Positions 32,595 to 43,749 of a stretch of 64,000 bases of DNA are shown here, in pieces. Position numbers and translations under genes: made by a program. Origin of the DNA: Oxytricha trifallax. Lineage: Eukaryota > Ciliophora > Spirotrichea > Sporadotrichida > Oxytrichidae. The number at the start of each line of letters is the position of its first letter. Position 1 is the first letter of the stretch. The stretch is taken from positions 1-64,000 of the forward strand of contig ARYC01002038.1 of NCBI GenBank assembly GCA_000711775.1. The letters are read 5' to 3'. The notes beneath the pieces were generated by a model, which worked only from the letters and a program-made list of their open reading frames with translations, was not told the origin of the DNA and made no database searches.

Positions 32595-33322
32595 CATTAG
32601 AAATATATAACTGTATATTTGTTGACTAACTGATGTTTTATAATCTTTGTAATTTGTAAAAGTTTACAATTGAATAATCACTTTATGATATTAGCTTATA
32701 AGTTTCACTGAATAATAAAACTAAGTATAGCAAATTGAAGCAGATTAAATTTCACGAAATAAATTAATATCACAAAACATAACTACTAGATAAATACTAT
32801 ATTGATAATTGCTATGATCTTTTGATACATGAATAAAATTTAGACATACTAAACTATTCTTATAAAATATATCATTAATATGAATACATTTCGACAACTC
32901 TATCGAAAACCTAGTATTAAAATATGATTCGAGATATTAATGGTTTTAAGTAAAATAAGATTGAATTCTGTTTTTACCTGAATTTCCATTTTAATTTATT
33001 TTCTGAAATTGAGCCCCTTTTTCAATTAAATTTTAAATCTTTGTCAATAGTTACACCAAGCATTACAATATTTGATTAAAATATTTTATAAACAAGTTAC
33101 ATTTTTAAATTGCTAACTTAAAGTCCAATTGAATTAATTAATGAGTATTACAATAAGAAATAAATTTCTATGACAATAAGTGAAGTGGAATCAATTAATA
33201 ATTCTAGTATATATTTGAGAATTAATAAACAATCAAGATTTGAAAATAAAGTAATTATAGTAAAAGTGAAAGAATTTGATACAAACTAATTCAACCTGGT
33301 CTTGCTGAAAACACAGTTATGA
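32595..33322 (+). pseudogene. Array gene E, 3' half
   Basis: Continues the frame of 27850-28567 after the inserted element: SLEIYNCIFVDQLMFYNLCN aligns with SLKIQDSIFVDSIMFSSLLN of the gene at 33997. It is open with TAA/TAG as Gln to TGA 33320-33322 and includes SPIELINEYYNKKQISM. No further disabling lesion was seen in this half. Confidence 0.8.
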
Positions 33323-33996
33323 AACTATTTATAATAATGAGATTAGTGTAATTAAATATAATTAAATTTAATTTTGCTTTTATATTGATATTTTCTGAAT
33401 TATATGTTGTTAAAGAATGAGTACAGGCATATTTTCATTTTATTATAACTTTATTTTGTTTGGAATATATTAACTTTTTTAAGCTTAATTTAATATACCT
33501 ATTATTTATATCTAAAATTTAAAGTGGATATTGTTAATTTTTTTAATATTTATTATGTACAAATTAAAAATGCTATTAAGAAATTTATTATTTGTCAATT
33601 TTTTAAAAGTAAAATTTAAATAAATTTATTTAGTTATATAATAACTTAATTATCTAAGAATATGATGTATATTAATTTTTTTAAAAAAAAATAATAATTA
33701 AAAATTAGAAAACACTGAATTAATTGGAAATAATTATAAAATAAATTTTAGTAAAAACATTTAGAAATAAGTTTTATAATTTAAATAGCTTTTATTATCA
33801 AATTTTTTTGATATTTTTAGTTTGAATTACTAGAAAGGTTAATTTTTAAGAATTTTCTTACAATTCAATTAGCTCAAATTAAATGATTTTTTATTTAAAA
33901 ATAATGAAAAATTTAATATTAAATGAATATTTAAAATAGAATGTAGAATATATTTAAAGAGTTCTTGAGTTTTCTATAAATAATAAATCAAATAAT
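33323..33996. other. AT-rich spacer
   Basis: No gene or repeat recognised between array genes E and G. Confidence 0.55.
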
Positions 33997-35409
33997 ATGA
34001 TATCGTTGCCAATTTAAAATAGTGAAAATATTAAAACTCAACCTGTAATCAAGACACTTCCAAATAAATGCTTAACAAGAAACACTCGTTTAACAATTTA
34101 CTCTTACCTTGAAATTAAAAGAATCTATATACTATTAGTCATTCTGTAAAAAACGGAAAAAGAAGGACTTAAATTCGCAAAATGTTAATGGCCTAAGAAT
34201 TATTAATTCATAGATTTAAACATTTCAGATGTGTTCGAAGGAAATAGAGCAAATTTTTTGAATATAATAGAGTTTACAGATAAAATTAGATTTATCTTTA
34301 ATGCCCTTATCAATTAAAGTCAAATTAATTAATTTGTGGGATTCTTACAACAATTAGACCAAGTTATTGATTACAATAAATTGACAATAAGCTTGCATTT
34401 TAAATCATGCTAGAACTTGTATAACATTCAAATTTTCCCAGATATAACCTTAAAAAATGTTAAGTTTCACAAGTTAACTCTCACAGACTCGGAGCTCACA
34501 TTTTCAAATTCTGGTCTTTACCCACTTTTCAAATACTTCAGCGCTATATCAGTGAAAGAGTCTTTTATTGGTGAAACTTTGATGAGATAAATTGCTGAAT
34601 CTCATCATGAGGGCGAAAATGGTTAAAATAGTATGCTCATGAAGATCAATCGAAACCCATATTCTAATATAAAATCCTTAAAAATATAGGACTCTATATT
34701 TGTAGACTCTATTATGTTTTCTAGTCTCCTAAACCTTGAAAACTTTAAGATTGTAACATCTATCTATAATTAAACGATAAATATATTGATGAAAAATAAG
34801 GTCAAATATCAAAAATTGAAAAGAATAAAGGCTCACGAAATTGATGATTATTATGAATAATATCTTCACAATAAATATTTGAGTGATGTTGAAGATTTTT
34901 AAATAGCTTTAAAACACGAGAATTTCCTTGATATTTTTTACTTTGCAAGCGACATCTATAAAAATTACAAAAGCCTTGAGATCACTCTCACATAACAATA
35001 ATATAAGGAATTTATAATCAAATTGTAATGGCTTGGAGAGAATTCAATTAAATTGTACTTATTTTTAGATTTCAAACTCAACTTCTCTTCTTAACTAGAG
35101 CTACTCTTTAAAATCAAATGCAAATCTTTGATTGTATTTGTTCCAAGTATTAATATGCTAGACAAGAATTTTTTAACAAACAATCATAATTTTTTATTAA
35201 TTGAAAAAAGTCCTATAGAGTTATTCAATGAGTATTATAGCACCAAACAAATTTCAATGGTCATTGATAAAGAGGAATCAATTGATAATAATTAGATTTG
35301 TTTCAAAATAACTAAAACCTCAATATTTGGAGATAAACTTATCACTGTCAATGTTAAAGACTTTTAATCCAATACATTTAATGTGACATTGCTTTAATCA
35401 AAGGCTTGA
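33997..35409 (+). CDS. Array gene G: intact 470-residue family member
   Basis: ATG 33997 (MISLPIQNSENIKTQPVIKT) runs 470 codons in one frame to TGA 35407-35409, with about 20 TAA/TAG codons as Gln. N-terminal region RLTIYSYLEIKRIYILLVIL is faintly F-box-like. The middle has SNSGLYPLFKYFSAIS, ESFIGETLMRQI and a leucine-rich IKSLKIQDSIFVDSIMFSSL. The C-terminal region has SPIELFNEYYSTKQISMVI and ITKTSIFGDKLITV. No signal peptide or transmembrane helix is evident. Function unknown. The preserved frame in such DNA implies recent function or recent amplification. It is separated from neighbours by 0.7-1 kb of AT-rich DNA, and all members point the same way. Confidence 0.85.
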
Positions 35410-36363
35410 AATTCTACATTAAATAGGGAATTGAGACATATTTACTCACTGCAAAACATTTATTTAATTATCTTTCACTTTCTTAATAAGAATTTTTGAT
35501 TTTCATTTTAATCATATGTAATTATGAAAAATTTTATTATTAATTAAATCTTATTAATTATCAATAATAATTATTCAATAAAATTAATTACTTTTTAAAA
35601 TAAAAAAATAATAACTATTAAAAAATTTGTAATTTTCTGTTTATTTAAATGGTAAAAATGCGCCGATAATGAAAATTGTTTAAATTATTTAAAAAATCAA
35701 AAATAATTCATAAATTTTAAAGTTTTATATTCATTAAAAAGGTTATGCCTTTAGTTATAGTCTAATTTTTTTAATATTAATTTTTTCCCAATATTGACTA
35801 AGAAATTTATTGAGAATTCATTTAAAATAAATTTAAGAAAATTATACAAGAATATTATTTTTGGAATTTCCCTCACCATAGCAAAATTGATGTAAATAGA
35901 ACGCATATATAATATTATTTCTATTGTTTTTTAACCTCATCTCAAGTCAAATATTTTGAATAGATATTTTCAAAATAAATTTAAATTTAGGGAATCTTCT
36001 CATTTAGATTTTGTAAAAAAGATATTTTGAAAATATTTACAATAACTTTTTACGAAATATACATTAATTTTCAATGTTATTCAAGGGATAAGATAAAACT
36101 TAAATTTTTTGTACTTCTTTATATAGTACATAATGATATTTCGCTTATTGATAATATTATTAATTTAAACATAAGATTTCCATTTAATGACTTTTTAATT
36201 AAATTTTCAGAAGGATCAATGATATTCAATATTAAATTGCTTGATTTATATTGAGGGGAGAAAATGGTAAATTTATAACCAATATAATTTATTGAATATT
36301 TAAATTAGTGATTATTAAAAGCGCATATATTTGTTAATTTTATTCAGATTAAAATTACTTATT
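35410..36363. other. AT-rich spacer
   Basis: Nothing supportable was seen. An open stretch at 36027-36254 is Ile/Phe/Lys-rich and unlike the family, probably chance in AT-rich DNA. Confidence 0.5.
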
Positions 36364-37063
36364 ATGAAAAAAATATAAAAACAAATTAATGTGTCAATTT
36401 CAAATAAAATTAATTGAAGCTAAAGACTGCTCAAAATAAAACTAAAATTCAAAGAGTTATGAAAAGTTCTTAGTAAAAAAGCCTAAAAATTAACATCCGG
36501 TTATTAATTTACTCGAAATGAATAAAAGTTTTCTAATTTTGACTACTCTATAAAAATTATAAATTAAAAGTTTAAGACTCTCTCAGACTTATTGGACTGA
36601 AAATTGTCAATTCCTTAAATTTGATTATTCAAGACTTATTGAAGCCAAAATAAATTTAGAAAATTTGCTTAATTTTACACAAAATCTTAAATTTAGATTT
36701 GAGTCTTTTACTAATTAAAGTAAACTTAATCAATTTTTACCATTCTTACAGTAAATAGAAAAGAAGCTCGGTAATAATAAATTGAATATAGTAATTCAAT
36801 TTAAATCATATGAGAACTTGGACGATTTAAAATTGATCAAGAATTGAAATTTGAAAATATTCAGTTTATAAAATTAAAAATAATCGACTCTAAACTTACA
36901 TTTTCTGATTCAGGTCTATATCCAATTTTAAAGCATTTCAAAGCTATCACTTTGAAAGATTCATTTATAGGTGGAAAATTAATGGAAGATATTGTTGGCT
37001 ATCATTAAAATCTTGAAGATACAACTCTCCAAAAATTAATGAGCATAAATGAATTCCCATATT
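36364..37063 (+). pseudogene. Array gene H, 5' part (interrupted by TBE copy 2)
   Basis: Probable ATG 36364. The N-terminal frame needs one base to join the family pattern, and near 36830 another single-base loss shifts the frame. Otherwise it is colinear with the intact members (NLLEMNKSFLILTTLQKLQI; FSDSGLYPILKHFKAITLKD; LMSINEFPYS). It ends at ATT 37061-37063, the target of the TBE, and continues at 41137. Confidence 0.75.
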
Positions 37064-37141
37064 CAAAACCCCAAAACCCCTTAATGAGGTTTATAAGTGC
37101 TTTGATTTGTAGGGAATTTGTTAGGGGTTGGGGTTATTAAT
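37064..37141 (+). repeat. TBE copy 2 left terminal inverted repeat
   Basis: 78 bp; the first 17 bases are the telomere-like tract. Confidence 0.93.
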
Positions 37142-37144
37142 TAA

Positions 37145-38209
37145 ATGCGAGACTAAAATTACAAGCTTTTGGGGTCTATTTATGATGAAGAGTATATAGA
37201 TTTAGTGTTTAAACTGCGTTATGGATGTGATATATAAAGTGAATAACTCAAACCAGTACTGAACTATAAGTCTATTGCACTGCTCTTAAAGCGTAGTCCC
37301 TCAACTGTTCGTTCTCACTGCTTGAAAGCTGTATAATTAAAGCAATAATAGCTGAATTCTTAGCCTAAGAGGAAGTCTAAGTTTCTATAGAAGCATATTG
37401 ACTATCTTATTAATGAAAAAACTTTGAAGTATTGGGCTCACTTCTCTCTCGACTAACGAGCTATTATGTTTCATCGCCAGTTCCCTGAGTTGAAGATCTC
37501 TGCATAGTCTGTTGCAAACATTTATAAACGAAACGGTATCTCTTACAAAGGTGTAAATCGTATCAAGAGAGTAATTGATTTCACTCTGCCATTTTACAAC
37601 AACAACTTAAATTATATTTATAATTAAATGCAGAGAGCCTAATAGAATAATATTAAGTTTATTCATGCTGACGAGGCTGTGTTTACATTCAACACTTTCA
37701 TCTAGAAGTCTTGGTATTAGAGGCATAGCAACATAGAAGTATATGACTAGAAAGTCAAGGTATAAACAATGGCTATTCTTGGAGGAATTAGCGAGGATAC
37801 TGGTTTAGAAACTTATCTTATTCATCCTCGCTCTATTAAGACAGAGTAGTATTTAAAGTTCTTAGAACAGCTGAGAGAGAAGTACCCTGAATAAGAGATT
37901 ATACTATTCGTTGATAATCTTTCTGTTCATAAGACCAAAGAAACAAGGAAGAGTTATGAACAACTTAGAATAACGCCAGTGTTCAACGTACCTTACAGTC
38001 CATAGTTTAATGGAATTGAGTTCTACTGGGGAATATTAAAAGGTCATTACAAGAAACTGCTGCTATATCACTTGATGCATGACCTACCTATCGACACAGT
38101 AAACTTTATTAAAAGCTCAGCGAAGAGAGTAGATAATTTGTTCGCTTAAAAGTGTGCTAAAGAAGGGAGAGTGAATGTATATAAATAAGCTTTGTAGTCA
38201 AGTTAATGA
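37145..38209 (+). CDS. TBE transposase, 42K, DD34E, intact
   Basis: ATG 37145, only 3 bp inside the terminal repeat, to TGA 38207-38209, giving 354 residues in one frame with many TAA/TAG codons as Gln. Catalyses excision and insertion of the element and, by family knowledge in Oxytricha, contributes to developmental DNA elimination. N-terminal helix-turn-helix-like region about residues 35-75; KFIHADEAVFTF carries the first Asp, ILFVDNLSVHK the second, and YSPQFNGIEFYWG the Glu 34 residues later. Convergent with the 22K gene, stops about 10 bp apart. This is the only intact transposase frame seen in the window. Confidence 0.93.
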
Positions 38210-38218
38210 ATATATAAG

Positions 38219-39003
38219 TCACATTTAAAATTCTTTAGAGGGAGCTGGCTTCTCTTTCTTTTCTTCTACTTCTTGCTACCCTCCACCTAAGTTTCTTCTC
38301 TTACTGCCAGCTCCAGCATCTAGGTTCATTGACTCTGGTGGCGGAATATTTGAATAAAGTCTCTTGCTGACTTCATACTTTTCTGCGACTTTCGCTCTCT
38401 GTGAAGCTTGCCTATTCCTTCATCAAGAAGATGCCAGTACCAGATTTTTCTAAAGAGTTAAGCTATAAATCTTATTTGAAATATAAGGGTGCTTCTGCAG
38501 CTCTGATAGCCGGCTCTCACTTATCTTGATCCCTTGTTTGTCCTTATCTTCTGAAGAGATGCTGTACCTTTTCTTATGAGATTCTTGAATAATTCTTTCA
38601 AGTAATCACCTTTTATTGTTGCAAGTATGCCAAAGAAATAGTTTCTTTCAGGCAGTTTATTTGACAACTGCTTCTTAGTAGGCAGCTACAGCGAAACCTC
38701 TGGGTCGTTCATAGCATCATCATATAAATTAGTCACTGAAATTTCTGGATAGTTTGGAATCACTGCAAACTTTACATCTTAAGTTTTCAATGCTTTCTTC
38801 TCTTCGCAGAGTATCGCCCTTAGAAATGAAATTTTGGTACCTTCCATCGTTGGCAAGAACTTACCAACTACATAATCAAGATGAGTTACTATGAGTTCAT
38901 TACCTTGCTGCACCAGGTAGCGGTGCAAATCCTCCTTGCTTCTAAATCTCTGAATCAATTCTTGTGCTTGCACTCTTTTCATTACATCACTCATTGACTC
39001 CAT
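38219..39003 (-). pseudogene. TBE copy 2 '22K' gene, frameshifted
   Basis: ATG 39001-39003 (MESMSDVMKRVQAQELIQRF), homologous stop 38219-38221. The position of intron 1 (38868-38903, 36 nt, GTAATG...TGTAG on the minus strand) can be read through because it has no TGA and is a multiple of three. Near 38597 one A is missing compared with TBE copy 1 (GAATTATT against GAAATTATT), which breaks the frame. Intron 2 keeps TTTAG but its donor reads ATAAG instead of GTAAG. Confidence 0.8.
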
Positions 39004-39210
39004 CTTGTTTACAGATCTAAGAAAGGATATTCAAATTAAATTTAATTGATTTCAATTATTTACCTCTGTAAAACTTACTATTAAATATGGGCATCCTATA
39101 GGAGGTCAACCTCTTAGAAGGATATGGAGAAGGTTTTGAGAACTGGTTTCAAACTTGAGAGATTGATATCAATTTCTACTGTTATAGTTCCATATTTTTA
39201 AATTTAAATT

Positions 39211-39376
39211 GGTTCGTACTTAATTAGGAGCAGCTCATAAAATGCTAGAACCTTATTAGGAGCATTAATTAAAGCTAGTACTTAATTAGGAGCACCCTAA
39301 TTTTAATCATAAAATCACAAAATACCTCCTAAAGCAGTACGTACTTAATTAGGTGCACCTCCTAAATCGGTACGTA
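39211..39376. promoter_or_regulatory. Iterated TTAATTAGGAGC motifs, TBE copy 2
   Basis: Same array as at 15187-15360: repeated CTTAATTAGGAGCA and inverted CCTCCTAA units with GTACGTAC, between the divergent 22K and kinase genes. Confidence 0.45.
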
Positions 39377-39738
39377 CTATAATCAACTTATTATTGATAG
39401 TAAAAATGGTTACTTTCTCATCCATTTTTAGAGCTGGTTCGTCTCTTAGTGCTCATTTATCTTCGCTAATACTCTAAGAACTTCCCTTGATTCTTGTAGG
39501 CTTGCAAAGCTCTCATATAAGCTCTCAGTTATAGAGGCAGTTTTATAATTTTAAATTCAAATTTAAATATGAGCGCTAACATTTTAAGAAAAACAACAGC
39601 ACTTCCATAAAACTAAATGAGACTTACCTTTGGAATCAATAAAAAGTGTGATAGCTGCGAGATGAACTCTCATAAGGAACTACCAGAGCTATCACTTGAT
39701 GCTCTGTTATTAAAATTGAAATTAATAATAGAAAATTA

Positions 39739-41014
39739 ATGGCAAACAAGTGTGTGGGAGACAGAGAGGAGGAGAAAGGTATTAATGAAATTCCTATACA
39801 AACTGAAGAAGTTGAAGTCTATTTTTGTGAGTTATGTGAGAGAGATTTTGCTCATAAATCAAGCTGGTACAGACATATGAAGGAGCATAGAGAAGCCAAG
39901 CCACTGTATACTTAAAGCATGATAAAATAGATGGAAAGTATGACTGCTTTGAGTGCCATAAGCAATACTCTCATACAAGAGACCTAAAGAAGCATCTATT
40001 AAAAGCTCACAAGAAAGATATAGAAGTTGAGAATCATGAAGTTGAGCTGAAGCTTCTAAACAAAATAAAAGCGAGGGAATATTCTAAGGTCGTAGTACCT
40101 GAATAAGCTAGAGAGTTAGAGTAAGTTAAGAAGGCACGCAACCAACTGACCTCTGAAATAACAAAAATTATGATCAAGATTCAATACAAGAAAATACCGG
40201 TTCTTGCTTAAATTGACCTAGACACTTCTCTTTAAAGCTACCTTATAATAGAAGACTCTTTGATAAGAAAGTTATCAATGATCATCAATACGCATACAAG
40301 GTGTATCCCTTCAACTATCTCTTAAGTGATGATAAATATCAGATGGAGTTTACAAATGAGTATCAAGTACTCACTTAAGCTAAGTTTAAAGAGTGTAGTT
40401 ACTTAATCAAGCTAGATGCTGTTCTTCTTGCCAAGGATCATGTGGCTCTCAGACTCCCACTCTATGAAATGACCCTCAGAGATTTTATTACTGATCAAAG
40501 GAATCATAAGTAGCTTGCTTTTATAGCAACCTAAACCTTACAAGGTATAAAAGAGTTACATAAGTTAGGCTTTGTTCATAGAGATTTGAAGCCTGAGAAT
40601 ATTATGATAAACTTCTCACCTGTAAGAGTGGCAATTATTGACTTCAAGAGAGCATTAAGGGTGGAAGTATCAAGGCTAGGAAGTGTTATGGGAACTCCGG
40701 GCTATTATCCTGAAAGAGAAGACTGGAGAGATGGAGATTATTAATGGGATGTGTGGGCTTTAGCAGCAATAATAATAGAGTGCGATATGCCTCGCAACGA
40801 TTACTACTCTACCAGGTGTGAGAAAGATGCTAAGCAAAGAATCAAGTAATTTATAGACAAAACCAGAGTCTCTCAATCATTAAAATAAATGGCAGAATCA
40901 ATAATATTAAAACCAAACTCTAGATCAGACATAATATTAGAGCAGATAGAGTTGTGGTTAAGTAAGATAAACTTCAGACCACTCCCACATGATCCTAAAG
41001 TGCATTTTGAGTGA
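39739..41014 (+). pseudogene. TBE copy 2 zinc-finger/kinase (57K) gene, frameshifted
   Basis: ATG 39739 to TGA 41012-41014. First finger YFCELCERDFAHKSSWYRHM intact with HMKEH spacing. One base is lost near 39900 (GCCAAGCCACTG against GCCAACCCCACTG) and another near 40257. The kinase region shows HRDLKPENIM and, instead of DFG, DFK (AIIDFKRAL; copy 1 has DFN). The C-terminal end, PLPHDPKVHFE, closes about 40 bp from the terminal repeat. Confidence 0.82.
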
Positions 41015-41055
41015 TTAAATTAAACAAATTTACTATAAATTTCACATTAAAACCT

Positions 41056-41133
41056 ATTAATAACCCCAACCCCTAACAAATTCCCTACAAATCAAAGCAC
41101 TTATAAACCTCATTAAGGGGTTTTGGGGTTTTG
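41056..41133 (-). repeat. TBE copy 2 right terminal inverted repeat
   Basis: Ends AAGGGGTTTTGGGGTTTTG, followed by the target duplication ATT. Confidence 0.93.
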
Positions 41134-41136
41134 ATT

Positions 41137-41888
41137 CTAATGTATTGTCATTAAAAATTACAGACTGCATTTTCGTTGACTCTATAATGTTTTCAAGTCT
41201 CATAAATCTCCAAAAATTTAAACTAGATAGTTCATATTATAGTTATGCTATTAGTGATCTGTACGATAATAAAATTAAGTATAAAAAGTTAAAAAGTATA
41301 AGATTGCATTAAATTGATAGTTGCAATGAAGAATATCTCAAAAATAAATATTTAAACAATAACGAAGAATTTTAAGAATGCCTGAATCATGATGATGATG
41401 ATTCAATTGATATACTAAGCTATGCTTATAAGACATATCAATACTATGAAAAAATAGAGACTACTTTAAACAAAACTGATTATTAAAACATGATTTCAAC
41501 TTTAAGTTGCTTTGGGCAAAATACTATTGACTTTTGCTTTTACTTAGATTTTCGTTTCGATTTATTTTCAGAATTAGAGCCAATTTTTAAATTAAATTTC
41601 AAATCTATGACAATAGTTGCATCAGAAATTGCCTTTTTAGATGAAGATTATTTATAATCAAGCCAATTTTTCAAGTTAATAACTAAAAGCCCATATGAAC
41701 TTATTAATGAATATTACAGCCAGTAAAAAATCTCAATGCCTGTTGAGGAAGAAGATTGTATTGAAGACCCTGAAATTACTCTGACATTCACTAAAAGGTC
41801 AATATTTGGTGAAAAAATTATTAAAGTAATTATATACGAATTCGATTCAAATTCATATAAGGTCATCTTGATGAAAAGAAGGTCATGA
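41137..41888 (+). pseudogene. Array gene H, 3' part
   Basis: Open in the family frame from the TBE to TGA 41886-41888, with TAA/TAG as Gln. It begins SNVLSLKITDCIFVDSIMFS, colinear with gene G, and ends LMKRRS. A GAT repeat gives four Asp in a row near 41395. No lesion in this half. Confidence 0.82.
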
Positions 41889-43749
41889 ATATATATTATG
41901 GGAAATTCCCAAATTATTTACTATAATCTTTAATTATTCATTAATATATTGATTTCTTAATTTTTAAATAACTAAATTATTTATATCAAAATTATTTTCT
42001 AATATTCTTACTTCTATAAAATTGAATGGCAATACTTTTTTATAATCAATTTATAGTTTATATTAAAATATATTCAATATCAATTTTATTTATTTTATAT
42101 ATAGATTTAATAAATAATTTTCTGATAACAACTTAAAAAATTTCATGATAGCTTTTATATAATTATATAATAAATTTTAATTATATTTTTAATTTAAAAT
42201 ACCATTTTGTCCATAAAATTCTATTAAAATATCATTTGATTTATATTAATATATTTTGTCCGAATTATTATTATACGATCCCTAAAACTCTAAGTCCCAT
42301 ATAACCATTCATAAATATTCAAAATTTAAAGTTTATAACTTTTTTGAAGGTATTACTTTTATATATTTATAGAATTTTAAGAGAATTAATCTTAATTTAT
42401 TTATAAAAATACAATTTTTATAAAAAAAACTATTTAAATTTAAAAATTTAATAAATTTATCAATAAAATTTTTTATTATTTAACTTTAATGAATAAATTT
42501 TTTTAATTTTTTCAATAGTATAATATAATTATTATTTATCACATATATTTACAGTGAGCGACCAGGACGAGAAAATTGATACTTGCACTGAAATATGTGG
42601 AGATGGACGAAAAAATATTCAAAAACACATATTGAGAAAATCCTCATTCAGTCGTTTGAGAATTCGGGTAATAAAGGTACAAAATTTCTGGAGCTATATA
42701 TTCTGGAGTTCCACACTATTCAGTCATTAGAAGAAAAACAATAGGGTAGGAAAATTTCATTTAAAAATCCTAATGCCATCTTTAATAATTTATAGCCCCT
42801 ATTTATTATGTAAATATATGTGATAAATAATAATGATTAGTATTTAATATATCTAGAATTAATTTTGATCTCTAGATTTTTAATTTCCCTTGCCTTAAGC
42901 GATTCACTACTAGTATAAAATATTTTTCAATATAATATTTAATTATGATGTTATTATCTGATTATTAAGGAAATAACTAGTCATACTAAATGCTTAAAGC
43001 CAATTTTTGTTAATGAATCAAAATTTTTTAGTTTAAATTTTAGATGTAATTATACACAACTAATTATTAAGCATAAAAATTAAAGTTAACATTTGTTAAT
43101 ATAGAAATTGCGAAAATTGACACAAATATTAAAAAAAGTGCCTATTTAGTTAATTTTAAAAAAAATTAAATTTAATGTAATCTATATAAATAATCTAAAT
43201 TTCACTAAAGTTATTTGCTTTACTCATTTCTATTAAAAAAGACAACTTAACTTAAGAATTGACAAAAACTACTTAAGGATTTTACAAATTTGATTTATTA
43301 CAAACTTTTTCAATTCATGTTTAAAATTAAAATTTTTTATTAATTATGCCTAATGTAGAATTTCAACGATATTAGATATTAAAGTCTACTTTTATTATTT
43401 CATGTTGTATTATGATAAAAATTAAGATATTTATTTATTTTAATTCAAATATATTGTCTTTAATATTAAATGAGTAACTAGATTAATATCTTTTGCAAAT
43501 AAAAAAGAAAATCTAACTTAAATGAAAAGTTACATTCGTAGAACTATTATATATAGACTTGAAAGTAAGTCTATTTTTAATTAAATTATCTCCAAAAACA
43601 ATATATATTTTTAATTTGAAAATAACTGACAAATTTTTAAGTAAAAAATTTAAACTACATTGGTACATTTAATTAAATATTTAAATTTGCGATTGTAGAA
43701 AAAAATTATTGAAGGAAAAATTATTAAAAATTAAAATAAAGTATTTAAA
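41889..43749. other. AT-rich spacer with one coding-like island
   Basis: Longest gap in the array (1.86 kb). Apart from the island at 42556-42840 it is AT-rich and without recognisable features. There is no sign of a lost family member. Confidence 0.5.
42556..42840 (+). other. Coding-like island with a CGDG motif
   Basis: G+C rises abruptly at about 42553. One frame is open to TGA near 42830 and begins SDQDEKIDTCTEICGDGRKN. The C-x(3)-C-G-D-G pattern resembles cysteine-rich surface-type proteins common in ciliates, but only one motif is present. It could be a gene fragment or a single macronuclear-destined segment. Family assignment is a guess. Confidence 0.35.

Larger units (their letters stand above)
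37064..41133 (+). mobile_element. TBE: Telomere-bearing element (TBE copy 2)
   Basis: A 4,070-bp element, complete, with 78-bp terminal inverted repeats (37064-37141 and 41056-41133) starting CAAAACCCCAAAACCCCTTA. The target duplication ATT is at 37061-37063 and 41134-41136. It sits inside array gene H, and excision leaving one ATT restores that frame (CCA TAT T/CT AAT). It is very close in sequence to TBE copy 1. The transposase gene is intact; the other two genes carry frameshifts. Confidence 0.95.

Noticed and set aside
36027-36254. 75-codon plus-strand ORF as a gene
   Set aside because: Composition is only Ile/Phe/Lys/Asn in AT-rich spacer, with no match to the array family and no TAA/TAG use. 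Probably chance.
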